A stretch of 64,000 nucleotides of DNA from Nymphaea colorata (Eukaryota; Streptophyta; Magnoliopsida; Nymphaeales; Nymphaeaceae). The notes under the pieces were generated by a model. The model had not been told where the DNA came from. It did no database searches and saw nothing but the letters and a program-made list of their open reading frames with translations. The translations under genes and the position numbers were made by a program. Where the stretch lies: contig NC_045144.1 of NCBI RefSeq assembly GCF_008831285.2, positions 5,976,575 to 6,040,574 on the forward strand, read 5' to 3'. Positions 15,001-27,106 of this stretch are shown piece after piece (position 1 is the stretch's first letter; each line of letters starts with the position of its first letter).

Positions 15001-18000
15001 ACACTTTGGGAGGAATATGAAATAATGGTCGATCTGGATATAGTATTTGAATGTGAATGCGTTCTTAGATGGTAGACGAGGGTAATCTGTTGATGAGGTA
15101 GCATGCAGTAAGAATAGCATCACCCCAAAAATATGCAGGCATATGAGTATGCAACATGAGAGTGCGGGCCACGTTTAGAAGTTGTCGATGTTTGCGTTCA
15201 ACGACACCATTTTGTTGGGATGTGTGGGGACATGTATATTGTGGGCGAATCCCATGATTGGCATAGAATTGAAGTAGAGCTGAGGATTTAAATTCAAGAG
15301 CATTATCAGTGCGAATATTTTTGACAATAACACCAAACTGAGTTTTTATTTCATTGACAAATTTCTGAATAATACAGATGACTTCAGACTTGTCCCGTAA
15401 CAAAAATACCCAACTGACTCTAGTAAAATCATCAACCAAAACAAGGTAATACCAGAAACGTGAACGAAAGGGAACACGACTTGGACCCCAAACATCAACA
15501 TGCAGAAGATCAAAGGGACTTTGACTCGATGGACTCTGACTTGAAGGGAAACTACCACGTGTATGCTTGCCTAACTGGCATGTATCACATAAGAATGATT
15601 CTGATGCAGGAATATCTGGAAAAATACGACAAGGCTTGGACACAGAAGGATGACCCAGCCTGAGATGCCACTGCAAAGGAGAAGGCTTCGATGTGAAGGA
15701 GGATGCAGCAACATCGACAGGGACAGAGAGGAAATAGAGCCCCTCCCGTTCATGGCCGCCACCAATCATCTTTCCAGTTTGTGAGTTCTGAAAAGAACAT
15801 GAATCAGGATAAAAAATGACTCTACACTGTAAATCTCTAGCCAATTGCTTAACAGATAATAGATTAATAGGAAATCGTGGAGCATATAACACATGCGTAA
15901 TAGTGCTAAAAGACGTGAGATAGATATCACCACTGCCCAGAATAGGGGACAACTTGCCATCAGTCAACCTGACGTGTTGTGGTGTAGTGAACCTGGTGAA
16001 CGATAAAAACATTTGTGGCTGATTACAACAATGCCTGGATGCTCCTGAGTCAATCATCCATATCATACCTACGTCCTGTGTGGGGGCACAAACAGAGAAC
16101 GTCGAGTCTATGGTAGCTGTGCTGGTTGAAGCAGGGGTAGATCTTTGAGCAAGAACCAGAGATCATATTCTTCCTTGCTTAAGTTGAGAGAATATAATGG
16201 AGATATAGGAGTTGGAGACTCAACCAAAGAAGCCGTAACCTGTGGAGAAAAGTCACAGTAGAAGAAGATCCTTTTCCTACATTCGTCCTTCCTCCACCAC
16301 ACCCTTGAGGACCAGCAGAACGTAGGTGGGGATGTTCCCAACATCGATCCTCTAAGTGCCCTAATTTACCACAATAGGAGCACTGAAATCTGCCACGTCC
16401 TGCATCACGACTTGTACCACGTCCCCTAGATTCAATAAAGGAATTATGGCTACGTCCGCCTGACATCACAAGAGCAGAGACTGGGGTGTCATGTGTAGGC
16501 TGAGTAAGAGTGACTGCAAGGCGACTCAGTCTATTTTAAGTATCTGCTAGGTCCGGAAGATCACTGCCTGTGAGAATTTGAGACTTTGCCACAGAATACT
16601 CAGAAGATAATCCAGACAAAAACTTTGCTACCATACCAGTTTCAAAATGTGATGCATAACAGTGCTTGCATGGTGGGCGAAGAGCTTTTAATCGTTCATA
16701 CGCAGCAGTCAACGTAGCAAAATATTGTGTCAAATCTTGATCTCCTTGCCGTATGTTACACAACTCCTCTTCCAATTGTAAAATTTTAATGACATTCGTA
16801 GCATGAGAGTACGTCTTCTTCAGAAAAGACCACATATCTTTGGCCTTGGTGTAGTATGCAATTGTTGGAGCTATACGAGACTCCACACTGTTCATATTCC
16901 ATGCCATTACAATGTTTTTATCTTCATCCCACGTTGCATATTTCCCTTTTTTCTCAAGGGGTTCATCTTCTTCAATATAATATTTTTTTTTGTGGCCAGC
17001 CACAGACATCATAAAAACTCTAGACCATATCTCATAATTCGACCCATCAAGTTTGATTGTGGTTCCATACGAAAAAGAATTCCCAGCCATCTTGTATTTA
17101 TTAGACCCTTCTAATCTACTACTGTCAGCCATAGTAGAAAACCAATGTGATAAAGCACAAAGACTACAATCAAGTAACATGCAGTAGGTTGAACACAAAC
17201 CAGACAACAAGTATCAAATTTTCAGATGGCAGCAAGAACAGATTTTCAGACGATAGCAGGCAGCAAATATTCAGCAATCTATTTTCAGATAAAGGTAGCA
17301 GGCATCAATTCAAGCACACACAAATCTGACAGTGCATCTCAGCACAACCAGTCAGCTCCACGCAACTTCGACTATTCATTAACTTCACACGATTTCAGCT
17401 TGTGGCATCAACCACACACATATCTGCCAAGACAACGTACAGGCACTTTTGCCAGTTATGATCCACCAGGTACCAAGCAGATCTGATTATCCTAACCGAT
17501 CAGACGATCACTGGTCTGACTTTTTTTTTTTTCTCACGGCATCAGATAGGTCAGATCTGAAACATCTCATCTTCTTCCACGACAGCCACTAGATCAAATC
17601 TGAAACGTTCTGGTCTGATCTTCTTCCACGCAGGCAATAGGTCAGATCAGAACCATTCTGATCTGATTCACCATGCAGCCACATCATCTGGCCAAACACC
17701 ATCATTATTTGGATCTGAACGACAACTTCAGATCTGTTTTATCATCATTTTTTTTTTAACGACTCCAACGACAACACAAGGAAGCTAATCACGTTTCTAC
17801 ATGTTAAACGTGATTAGCCCCTTTCCACCAACAAATTAACTTGCTTGCTTTGTAATCAGCAGAAACCCTAGGCGTGAAACCCTAGTTGGGAGGAAGAGAA
17901 GAGAGGTGAGAAGAGGTAGGAACCCTAGACGTGAAACCCTAGATTGTACAGCCCTAGGTTCACGACTCTGATACCATGTTGCTTATTGGAAGAAGAAGGG

Positions 18001-21000
18001 GCGAGAGTGAAAGTGAGAGGACACTTTTTCTTATTGCTGCACGTAACCCTAATCTCATATTAATATGAGACTAGGGTGTGTTACCAATTTACAAAAATAG
18101 TCCTCTAAACATAGGATAATAATTAAGTGGACCTACTTCAACTTTCTAATATTTTAGAAAGCCTCCACCCGACTAGTATAAGTATTTAACATTTCCCTTT
18201 TTTTCAAGCTCGCCGTATTATACCCGAGAAAAACTTCGCCGTATTATACCCCGTATCGTACAAGACGTATCGTATTGTACGATACGGTGCCGTATCGTAC
18301 GATACGTATCGTTTAGGAAATACAATACGATACACCCCCTGTATCGTAAATAGGGGTGTATCGTACTTGTATCGTACGATACATACGATACGGGCTGATT
18401 TAAAAAAAGGGGGGCACAAATCCCCCCTTTTCGAGTTTTCTTCTTAAAAACTCGCCCCTTCTTCAATTCTAACCTAGAGATTGTGCTGCCTTAGAGGAAA
18501 ATCATCGATTTCCACCATGAAATCATCGATTTTCACTATAAAATCATTGATTAAACCATGGATTTGTGCATGGGTGGCTTATTCCCGTTGGGAGGATAAG
18601 GGTTTTTTTTTAAATCATGAAGATGAAGATGAAGAAGAAGATGGAGATGAGGATGAGAATGAATGTGATGAAGATTATGAATGAGAGTCGGGAGTGCTTT
18701 TATTTTATATGTATTGACATTGAACATTTTCACAATTTCATTATCATCTTGTGATGTAATATATAACATTTCATACTTGCTTTTTGATGTGGTATCTCAT
18801 AGACTTATAGACCTTATGACTTATGAATCAACGGTTATGAAATTATGATATACGTTATGTAATTGTTGACTTGTTGTGCTTTCTAGATTGATATTGTTAT
18901 GAATTTTGACGTTTACGAATGATGAACCGTAACTTTATAGCAATAATAAGTCTGTAAAACATGTTTTTCATGAAGAACATATTATTATTGATTTTTACTG
19001 ATTGTTTATGATTTTTTCGATTTTTTTTCCTTTTTTTTATTTATTTAAAAAAAAAACGATACTGTTACGATATTTTACGATACAGCGTATCTTAAAGCCA
19101 GACCGATACGGCTTAACATTGGTATTGAGAGTTGAAATTTTCCATGTCTTTGTCCTCAGTAAGTGATCCCAAAAATTTGTCTTTATTACTTTCATTTATT
19201 CTTATGCATTCGTTTCAGGTGCAAGATCCCATTGAACCGGAGCACAAGGATGATGAAGAAAATCCTCTTCTTGGAACAATTAGGGGGAAATGCATTACCC
19301 AACTGCTATTGTTAGGTGCCATTGATAGCATACAGGTAAGTACAACTTAAGTTTTCCATTGTTTTTGTGGTGTAACTCCACTATGGCTAGTCTAGAAGAA
19401 TTTGGAGCTGAAAGTTATCTTGTTTGGGTGTTGAGTGTTTCTTTTTTTTTTTTAATATCTTATCTGCCTGTCTCAAAACTTTTAGTGGATCTCTACATGT
19501 TCAACCAAAATCTTGGTTACATCTTAGAAGTTGGAAATAATTAAGTTTCATTAATTGCATGTGTAGGGTGTACATATATCCAAGATTAGTAGCAAATTGC
19601 TACAGCTTTGTGTGCATGCATTATGAGAAAAATGTCCTTCGTTTTGAAGAATGTTGTTGGAATCAGTATTGGAGTTGAATCATTTTATTGACTGATACAT
19701 GACTATTTTTGATTTGGATCTCCGGCCCAATTAGCATGAATTCATGACTGCAACTACATCTTCCCCTTTTCTTCCTTTCGGAAAATGGGGACCATCTGAT
19801 ACTGCTCTTTAAGTCATCTTTGGTCCCTTTTTACTGCCTCATATGAATGATCTTTGGTTATGCATGAACTGTGAAACTTGACAACTAGACATGGCATTGA
19901 TCACTATAGATCACTTGTTTAATCCAAAGCGAGATTTATACCATACTTGTGATGCTCATATTCCACGGATTAATACATAACTCCCATTCTTGGCACCAAG
20001 TCCCTGATGAACCCTGACTGTAACCCATGTCTATTTTCCACTTTTATAGAGAAAGTACTGGAGTAAGTTGAAGGTCCCACATAAGATCACCATTATGGAC
20101 GTTCTGTTATCAGTTTTGGACTTTGCTGCTTCATATAACTCTTTTACCAACCTTAGGATGCGTATGCACCAGACACCTTCAGAAAGGTAAGCCACATAGT
20201 TTGATATTCTCTAGGCTTTGTATTACATCAAGCATCGTTTTGTATTGACTGCTTCTTGTGTGTTCAGGCCACCTGTAAATCTTCTTCGGCAAGAAATAGC
20301 TGGAACTGACATTTATTTAGATATTTTACACAAGGCAACATCTGCAAATGATTCTGATGGTGGCAACCAGATTCCTTCCAGTGGTTCACTTACTGGTGAA
20401 CAAGATGATGATTTAAGGGTTATTATTACTGAATCAGAGGAAAAACTTAGAGATTTAGCAGAAGGGAAGTTAGTTTCATTCTGTGGACAGATACTGAAAG
20501 AAGCGTCTGAGTTTCAGTCAAATTCAGGCGATGCTGTTAATGTGGATATTCACTGTGTCATCGAGCTTCGGTCTCCTGTCATTGTCAAGGTGTTCAGCAT
20601 TTGATATTGGCATATTTTTATGTATTTGTAGGTTTTTAGTGTCTTTATGATGACTTTGTGGCCTGATGCGAGTTTTTGAAGTCTATGGACAAATCGAGAT
20701 TGTTTTTTTGCATTTAACTGCTAAGGGACCTAGATTCTGTCATTTTAAGCCATCAATTTTTAGTTTAGGTCTCATTCTATCTGTCATATGCATACTCCAA
20801 TATTTTTTTGTTGTTGTTGATAAGCCATATGATGAAGTGTCATATCATGTCGCTGTCTGTAGGTTATAGATAGCATTAGTTTATTTTGTAAACATATTAT
20901 CTCTTCTAGTTATAAAAGTTAACCATCTTAGTTTTCTGCAGGTACTGAAAGGGATGTGTGTTATGAACAGCCAAATATTCAGAAAGCATCTCAGAGAATT

Positions 21001-22413
21001 TTATCCATTTATCACTAAACTTGTGTGCTGTGATCAGGTAATACATTTTATGCTGCATGCATAATGTTTCATTTGGATGCTTTCACTTTTTTTCTTTCAG
21101 CTGAATAGTTCTAGATCCTTTGCCTGCTTTTGAGAGAATTATTTACAATATGCTGCTGATTTTGGTGTTTTGCTTGTTATTTGTGTGTACAATTGGCAGT
21201 ATAGTGGTTTGACATATGTTTGTGGAACCAGCTCTTCTAGAAATTGGTGTCAGCTCATTGAATGACCTGTACAAGAAATCCAATTCTTTTATTCTGCACG
21301 GACCTACCTTTATCACTAATTCTCTCCCAGAACTATGTTTTATACACGTCTGCATAGTCCCTGATTTCTTTTCCTTCAGCGCTTCTGGAAGAAGATTGTT
21401 TTCTATCTGGGTACAACCTTCAAAATATTCATCCTGGTTTATATCTGGGTATAACCTTCAACTTCAAGATACTTCTTCCTGGTCCAGAAACTTCAATTGA
21501 GGTGGACTAAAAGGAAATCATGTTGGGTGAACGCACACCTTAGATAAAATATAGATTCATCTATGGGGCAGAAAATAATCTGAACATAAATGTCTATATA
21601 TTACATGTGTAATATATGTGAATAAAATGTATATATTAATTTCTGTAAATATATGTCTATGAACTTTTGGAGAGGCAGAGGATGTGACTGTTCTTTGCTG
21701 CTGATTCTATCATTTAGACAGCCTTGCATTGTTCATCTTGCAAAGGATGTTGACTTCTGGGGTACTATACCATTCAAACAGCCTTTTGTTGTGCATTTTG
21801 GTAAAAGATATTTCAGAAAATAAGAGATAGGTGAAAACTCTGCCATCTTACCTGAACTTCTCAAACAAGGAAAGGCCCAACCAAGTTTTCAGTTGTGGAG
21901 GTTGGGTACAAATTATGTTGAGGGTGCATCTGAATCCTTAACTTAAAAAACTTCTTATTACATGTTTTCTGCCAAGCTTGATGCATGCTGCCTGACTTGA
22001 TCATGGCTTTGTAACTGATTTGGTGTTTTAATTTTTGTTGTTATCATGTTATCTACCTATATGTCCCTTTGTGTGTATCCTTGACTCTCTTGAGGTCGTT
22101 TTCATTTTGAGATATACATGTTCTACTGTTTCTAATATGTTTATTTTCTTGGTTATACAAACAGTGGATTAAGCTCCACTACGTCAGCTATACAGCTATT
22201 ATATAGATGGCACCAGGAAGATTCAGTAAAATAGTTCCGTTATCCCCTCTAATATATAACGCTACTCCCTCTTACTGCATGATTGTAAGGCCCGTTGAGA
22301 ATGCCAAGCATATTTGGTCTGACTCCTTTGTTTATTTTCTTCCTTATCAGATGGATATCAGAGGAGCTTTGGGTGACCTATTCACTGCTCAGCTCACCTC
22401 CCTTTTGCCCTGA
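1..22413 (+). CDS. BIG5: ARF guanine-nucleotide exchange factor BIG5/BEN1/MIN7-like, C-terminal 14 exons (5' end outside window)
   Basis: Exons: 1-580, 689-1106, 3308-3547, 3660-3783, 3925-4073, 9226-9582, 9731-9897, 10000-10289, 10430-10608, 19219-19335, 20050-20186, 20268-20589, 20942-21037, 22351-22413. All junctions are GT-AG and the phases join without a break: 1078 codons plus TGA at 22411, starting in frame at base 3. The window opens in the Sec7 domain (MLNTDAHNP at base 27); the catalytic glutamate and the N-terminal DCB/HUS regions lie upstream. Exons 3-4 encode the Sec7-associated DUF1981 segment; the rest is the helical HDS region. The family loads GTP on ARF GTPases at the trans-Golgi/early endosome; the Arabidopsis member acts in PIN recycling and immunity and is targeted by the bacterial effector HopM1 (established knowledge). 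Phrases such as [10 protein letters not shown] and [14 protein letters not shown] place it with BIG5 rather than BIG1-4. No coding lesion is seen. Three introns are swollen by mobile elements. Confidence 0.95.
1990..2186. mobile_element. Small hAT-like MITE in BIG5 intron
   Basis: About 197 bp with terminal inverted repeats. The left end reads TAGTTAAAAGTGC..TAGATG. The right end is its complement, with GCATCTAGGTGCACTTTTAACTA at 2158-2180. The flanks are near-identical 8-mers, CATGTGAC (1982-1989) and CATGTGAG (2187-2194), as expected for a hAT target duplication with one change. There is no coding capacity. The exact outer base of the terminal repeat is uncertain by a few nucleotides. Confidence 0.5.
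2299..2813 (+). mobile_element. hAT remnant with CGTATCG palindrome end and transposase tail
   Basis: Starts with a terminal sequence CAGTGTTGTACGATACG and several GATACG/CGTATC units (2299-2380), then jumps to what looks like the last transposase exon: an acidic tail rich in D and E ending EYDEDYE and TGA near 2667. It is clearly related to 18370-18820 in the second large intron. Similarity to that copy stops at about 2813, and no right terminal repeat is present, so this copy is 3'-truncated. The order (subterminal end, then transposase tail) marks it as an internal-deletion derivative. Confidence 0.6.
4074..9225 (+). other. BIG5 intron (5.15 kb)
   Basis: Donor GAG|GTATGTG and acceptor TTGCAG at 9220-9225. 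The left part (about 4280-6700) has weak coding-like texture on the - strand, described separately. The right part (6700-9225) is AT-rich with no terminal repeats, RNA genes or open frames that I can support. Confidence 0.8.
4666..4830 (-). pseudogene. Degenerate coding-like patch, unidentified
   Basis: Read on the - strand, about 55 codons are open to a TAG at 4666-4668 and contain the protein-like phrase [19 protein letters not shown] second patch near 5590-5760 on the same strand reads like protein ([18 protein letters not shown]) before a stop. Between them the frame is broken repeatedly. I do not recognise the family; an old mobile element or processed pseudogene is most likely. Low confidence. 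Confidence 0.25.
12700..12924 (-). repeat. Copia A 3' LTR
   Basis: 225 bp, TG...CA bounded, nearly identical to 17977-18191. On the - strand it starts TGTTAAATACTTATAG directly after the polypurine tract. It contains the short inverted motif CTCATATTAATATGAG. Confidence 0.92.
12974..16066 (-). pseudogene. Copia A pol: protease, integrase, reverse transcriptase, RNase H, interrupted
   Basis: From right to left: aspartic protease motif IDSGAS (about 16050); GAG-pre-integrase ([18 protein letters not shown]); integrase core with first D in VLVDDFTR, second in RTDNALEF and E in [10 protein letters not shown], in one open block 16066-15065. A frameshift follows at about 15000-15120. Reverse transcriptase has [13 protein letters not shown] (about 14340) and the catalytic YVDD near 13880. 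RNase H ([25 protein letters not shown]) runs to 12974. There is a stop between the linker and RT near 14375, and a broken segment at 13935-14135. The element could not make a full polyprotein. Confidence 0.9.
16179..17132 (-). pseudogene. Copia A gag, interrupted
   Basis: The ATG at 17132-17130 starts a Gag protein (MADSSRLEG...) with the copia Gag features [11 protein letters not shown] and a C-terminal zinc knuckle [14 protein letters not shown] (CX2CX4HX4C) near 16385. A TAA in frame at 16536-16538 separates the capsid part from the knuckle, and the frame shifts again near 16260 before protease. The same N-terminal pattern appears in the copia C fragment at 56069-56281, so the two families are related. 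Confidence 0.85.
17966..17976 (-). other. Copia A primer-binding site (tRNA-iMet)
   Basis: On the - strand TGGTATCAGAG directly abuts the 5' LTR with no spacer, matching the 3' end of initiator tRNA-Met used by most plant copia elements. Confidence 0.9.
17977..18191 (-). repeat. Copia A 5' LTR
   Basis: 215 bp, shorter than its partner mainly by a ~10-bp gap in the purine-rich stretch GCGAGAG. On the - strand it ends in AACA and is followed at once by the tRNA primer site. As the 5' LTR it would drive transcription antisense to BIG5. Confidence 0.92.
18211..19121 (+). mobile_element. hAT remnant 2 with palindrome-rich left end and acidic transposase tail
   Basis: Begins with two copies of CGCCGTATTATACC 31 bp apart (18211, 18237-18250 region), then dense CGTATCG/GATACG units to about 18395, then sequence shared with 2380-2813, including an acidic tail of about 20 residues ending CDEDYE and TGA at 18682. 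The right end is GATACGGCTTAACATTG at 19121, the complement of a CAATGTT-type hAT terminus. The left terminus is not identifiable; copia A lies 19 bp away. Most of the transposase is missing. Confidence 0.6.
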
Positions 22414-24519
22414 CTTTGTCTCATCCATTATCTACTACACCACCCTTTGGTTGTACATAAGGTTGATGGGAGGACCTGAAAGCTGTTAGAGATGATCAGA
22501 ATCTTTCAACAATTTTGTGAGCAAAACTGGTTATGCTAGTTCAGCATGTTCATTGTTTAATTATCAATTTTTGGGGCCTCCATATTGTAACTTGGTGAAT
22601 CAGCGGTTTGGAAATACAGGCTTAATTTCAACGTTTTGGAGCATTAGCTAGTTTCTGAGGTTAGTGGGTTGTCAAAAATCTATATGAACTGGATACTGCA
22701 GGCATGAAGCATGGTACTGGTGAGGCTACATTTCGTGGGCGTATGATTTCTCTTTCTAGAAGTGTGACGGAGGGTTATCCAATGTATAAGATCTGCCAGA
22801 GGTGCAGCAAGTTTGTAGGATCCTATCCATTCACTTCCTTTATTGGGGGTTTGTATGGATACTTTGCAATTTCAGTTAGATCATGGGTCCTAGAACTGTA
22901 GTCAGTCTATCTCCGATCCATAACTAGGTTTCTGAGCTTCCCTGTAAATGCCTACAGTGCAAGATGTAAATGAGTTGTAATCTCAGCAATTGCCATTACA
23001 TTCTTTCTTTATTGTTGTCCTCTTAATCTAATTGTTTGTTGGTTGAACAGAAATGCCTGATTCATTTCCCCGTTTTTCATCTATTTATTCTTCATTGTAA
23101 ATTTAACTAATACAGTAACAGTTCATGGTAGACATAGATTTTGGAAATCTTGTTGTAAGCTTGTATTAATTAGGATCAGAATGGCATTGGCACCAACCCT
23201 TATTTCGAGGACTAAATTAAATTTAATTTGAAGTTTGTCAAGCACATCTCCTGTGATCTGTCACATGGGTAACTGCACTTCAGATGAAAGACTTTATCGC
23301 TTGCCTGAGCGTAGAAGCCAAAGGCAGTACCCTCTGCTCTTAAGGTAAGGCTTATAACAGGCCTCAACTTGGAGGAGGTGGTCACCCACAAGAACGGAAG
23401 CAGCGATTTCCTGCCAGTTGCTGGCCTGATCAGCTACGCGAAATATCTTGGGGGCATGAAGCATATAAATATGGGCACTGCAATGACAAGAAAAGGCTTT
23501 ATAATGTCTTTTCAAAAAATGGCTTCCTGAACAAGTACTGCACTTATGTGTTTGAAGTAACCATACATCTGCATGCATATGTATGCAAATCCGTATATTC
23601 ATTATCACATATTATATATAATATAATGCATCTATTTACTAGGGACTGTTACCAATTTTGAATGTTGACTTGTCCGTCCATGACTCAAGTACCCCTGTAA
23701 TATCTGGCTATAGGATTGCCCCTTACAAGGCATCATTTCCATCAAGATATGATGGTTCAACAAAAGTCACCATGTAGATGGTGCCAGGGAAGCCGTTGGT
23801 CACAAACATTGTCAGGTAAGGCAAGGTAGATATGCGATGCATGGGTATCGAGGCACAAAATGACCGATATCATATTGGATTGCGAACATTGTGTCCTGGG
23901 TAGCTAAAACTCAAGCATGAAGTGTCCAAGAGGGTTCATTGGTGGATGGTTCCGTTTCAAATTAATTTGAGTTATGGACGACCAGGTCAAAGATGCATTT
24001 GATTGCACGTAAGCAGTTTCTGGCGTGATTCAGCTCAAATATAGCGTCTTACACAAACAAACGTTTATATCTATGCAACGTGCTTGAATAGAATAATAGT
24101 TCTTGTATTATCTCTTGGAAGTCGTACATCTTTATAGAAGAAATTCGGTGTTTAGTCGCTATACTACTGCTGCTTGCAGTTTTCCTTTTACTTATATTTT
24201 TGTACCCAACCTAAAGTTTATGAAGGCTATACTCGATATTTCTGTATTATTTCTTCGTATCGTTTTCATAAAAAAATTGTACATGTAATAACTTGGACAT
24301 TGGATTTAATGTACCTACATTACAAATATAGCATGTTAATCTTTTACTTATTTGTCAAAATCCTTTTGCATGTCATGAGATAGATAACTCGTTACTAAAG
24401 CCTATGTCGATAACGACTTTAATGCGCAGAAACTGAAGTATCATTAAATTAAAAGATGATCACGTTTAAATTAAATACGAGAACATGTATCTGTCTGAAA
24501 AATTTGCAAGATGGCACCT

Positions 24520-24602
24520 AACTTCTTACAGTGCCATCCACTAAAGTTGACAAATAGGCCGTCCATTTCATAAAGAACTTCTTACAGTGCCATCCACTAA
24601 AG
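24520..24602. repeat. 27-bp direct repeat pair
   Basis: The 27-bp word containing CTTACAGTGCCATCCACTAA occurs at 24520-24546 and again, without change, at 24576-24602, 29 bp apart. No element boundary or gene is attached to it. Confidence 0.85.
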
Positions 24603-27106
24603 GAAATACCAGTTTTTGACATAAAAAGATAAAATACGTCTCACATGAAAAATCATTTTGCTTTCTTCTTCTTAAGAGGAGCAGTTTTGTCATTTCATAA
24701 ATTTTATTTTGATAGGCAGCTCTTTGAGAATTTATTTTTAAAGTAGCGTGGTCATCTTGTTAATTTGACTGCAAGTCAATCTCTTCTTTGTAATTTTTTC
24801 TCATTATATATATATATATATATATATTTGGTAAAAATCCAACCACTTAGGTAAGAGATGTAAACGAGATTTACTAAAATTAATTATTAAAAATATTTTT
24901 CTTCTAAAATCTATTCTTAGAGATATAATTTTAAGAGTGATTTGGTGAGAAACATATATTAAGTTAGTTGATTCTTACTGAAATGATAAAAAATGATCAG
25001 CTCTTGTGACATCAAAATTTTGATCGTAGGATGATCAATTTTTTTTTTTACAAAAGTAACTTGAACTAAAACATGCTTTATATAAATTAGTGTTGATAGA
25101 CACATTAAAATGTTCATATTTTTGTTTAAAACACTTTTTAATTTGAATTTAAGAGGACTGAGTTTTATCCATTATATATATATATCTGTGTGTGTGTGTG
25201 TGGGATGTTAAAATTTATAAATTTGTCGTTAAAAAATAGTTTCTAAATTGACATGGCACATTTTATGATGTGGTCATGGTTCGGAATGGCTTTGGCAGTA
25301 ATTTATGGTTGTTTAACGATGAATTTTAAATTTTAGTCATCAATCAACCATAACCATATGACAAACGACAACATTTATTTTTCTTGTATATATCGACATT
25401 GAACACTAATGAACGAAGTAAAAAAAAAATTATCGCTGTTTCCCTCCATTTTGGGAAGAGCAGGCCTCTAATGTTTGTGCATATACAGTTGAAAAGAGAA
25501 AACCTTTTATTCGTGTACGAACAAAAGGCTTCTTATTAAGGAAGGATCCTGAAATTTTTCATAAAAGAGCCGAATTATAGTTATAATTAATTGAGATCCA
25601 AATATATTTTTTTAAAACTTTTATATAAAATAAATTTTTTTAAAAAATTTATATGTAATTTTTACAATTTTTTTCAACGGAAAGGTCCCCTGCCAGACTC
25701 TCCTGGCTCTCCGCCCTTGCTCTCATGGCTTGAGAGGAGACGCGAAAAAAAAAAAAAAAAAAAATGGCTGCATTCCCAAATAGTTGGAGGACCGGACACG
25801 GCTTTTAAGATTGGTAGTAATTTGCGACAACTACGCTTATTCGGTGTCCTGAAGCACCCAAGCTTCTTTCCATTTCCAAGAATAAACTGTAGGCTGAAAA
25901 CCAAGCGCAACTTCCTGGCCACCTTTTTCCTGCAGCAGCACACCGCTGAGTTCATCCCCTTTACCCTTCTCCGCCTCTGCAGGAAGAACTGCTAGCTTGC
26001 AGTTTCTGCACCATGACAGAGCGAAGAGAACAAAGCTTTTTCACCTTCTATAAAGCTGGTTTATTTTAAGTGGCACAAGACAAGGGCCGTTGGTTTCGTG
26101 AAAACGACGAACTAAAGAGGACAAACAACTGCAAAGAAGATGGAACCGACGTATAATCAAGTGGCAAGGCTAATCATACTTAACATTTTAAAAGGTTCAA
26201 ATTTTATGGTCATTGTATTGTCACATTTTAGTGCGTTATAGTAGAGCGTGACACAAATTAAAGGATGTATTGAAAGTCTAATTGAGCCCATAAATAAGCC
26301 AAAACCTTCGAAGTATAAGAATGTGGAATTGTATGCTGAAAATATGGTTTCCCTTAAATAAACACTAAAAATAAGATGTTGGAACCCAAGAAAATAAATA
26401 AGTTATCAAACAAAAATCACCTATGTAAAGAAGGCAAATAATTCAACCACCAAGTCATTTTCAGCAATAACCAAGATAAAAAGATCACTAATTCAGGCTA
26501 AAAAAGAGAACAAGTCAAGCACTGCTCAAGGAAAATCAGAGGAAAAAAGGTTCAAATACTCCTCTAAAGTAGAAAATTCTGCATCCCAAACGGTTGGTGC
26601 ACTTTACAATATATAAAAGGCTGGACATCAAGAGATTGCCGATCAGGACCGTCCAATCTTTTTTTATCTGGCAACCCTAATCCATCTTTGTTTTATTACC
26701 ATTATTTTTTGTCCTGCCACATCTATGTAGGACGGCATGGGGGATTGCTCCCCCGAAGCTGGTTATATACACCGTCTTCTTGTATGAAATTTCATGTGCC
26801 TTTTTAATAACGACAAAAATGCATATGATTAATACAAAAAAAAAAGTTTTTGTAGTGACAAAAAAGAAAACCGTTAAAAAAGATTTGGAGATTCAATAAA
26901 AATAAAATTCATTAGTTTGTGTATGCATATCGTTATAATATATCCCTTTAAGTAGTTACAATTAGTTGTCATTTGTTTTCGTACATAATTTTATTTCATG
27001 CATAAATACATTTCATTAAATAACACTCAACTTTATCTCACCATAAACTTCGTCGATCAATAATGAATCTTATCTCAGGTCATTTAGTTATCGCTATCCT
27101 TGTAGA

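Larger units (their letters stand above)
12700..18191 (-). mobile_element. Copia A: complete-structure, defective Ty1/copia retrotransposon
   Basis: 5492 bp, antisense to BIG5. LTRs at 12700-12924 and 17977-18191 both begin TGTTGC and end TTTAACA on the + strand. On the - strand the right LTR is followed by the primer-binding site TGGTATCAGAG (17966-17976), complementary to initiator tRNA-Met. The left LTR is preceded by the polypurine tract CTTGAGGGGGAG (12925-12936). Gene order on the - strand is gag, protease, integrase, reverse transcriptase, RNase H, which is copia order. Flanks are TTTCT and TTTCC, a 5-bp duplication with one change. By eye the LTRs differ by about six substitutions and one ~10-bp indel. 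The reading frames carry stops and frameshifts. Confidence 0.93.
10609..19218 (+). other. BIG5 intron (8.6 kb) inflated by copia A and a hAT remnant
   Basis: Donor AAG|GTATGC after the codons for SSPMK; acceptor TTTCAG at 19213-19218. From 10609 to about 12370 there is AT-rich sequence without recognisable elements. From about 12380 to 12699 lie A/T runs with repeated ACGTTTTT/AAAACGT words, probably the broken end of another transposon. Copia A (12700-18191) follows, then a hAT remnant (18211-19121). The acceptor lies only 97 bp beyond the remnant's right terminus. Confidence 0.85.

Noticed and set aside
18481-18684. Small + strand gene encoding an acidic D/E-rich protein
   Set aside because: A related copy at 2540-2670 and neighbouring hAT end sequence show it is the tail of a deleted transposase, not a separate gene.
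25591-25995. Possible first exon or small gene of 134 codons
   Set aside because: Open on both strands, has a 20-A run inside, no recognisable protein features and no downstream exons.
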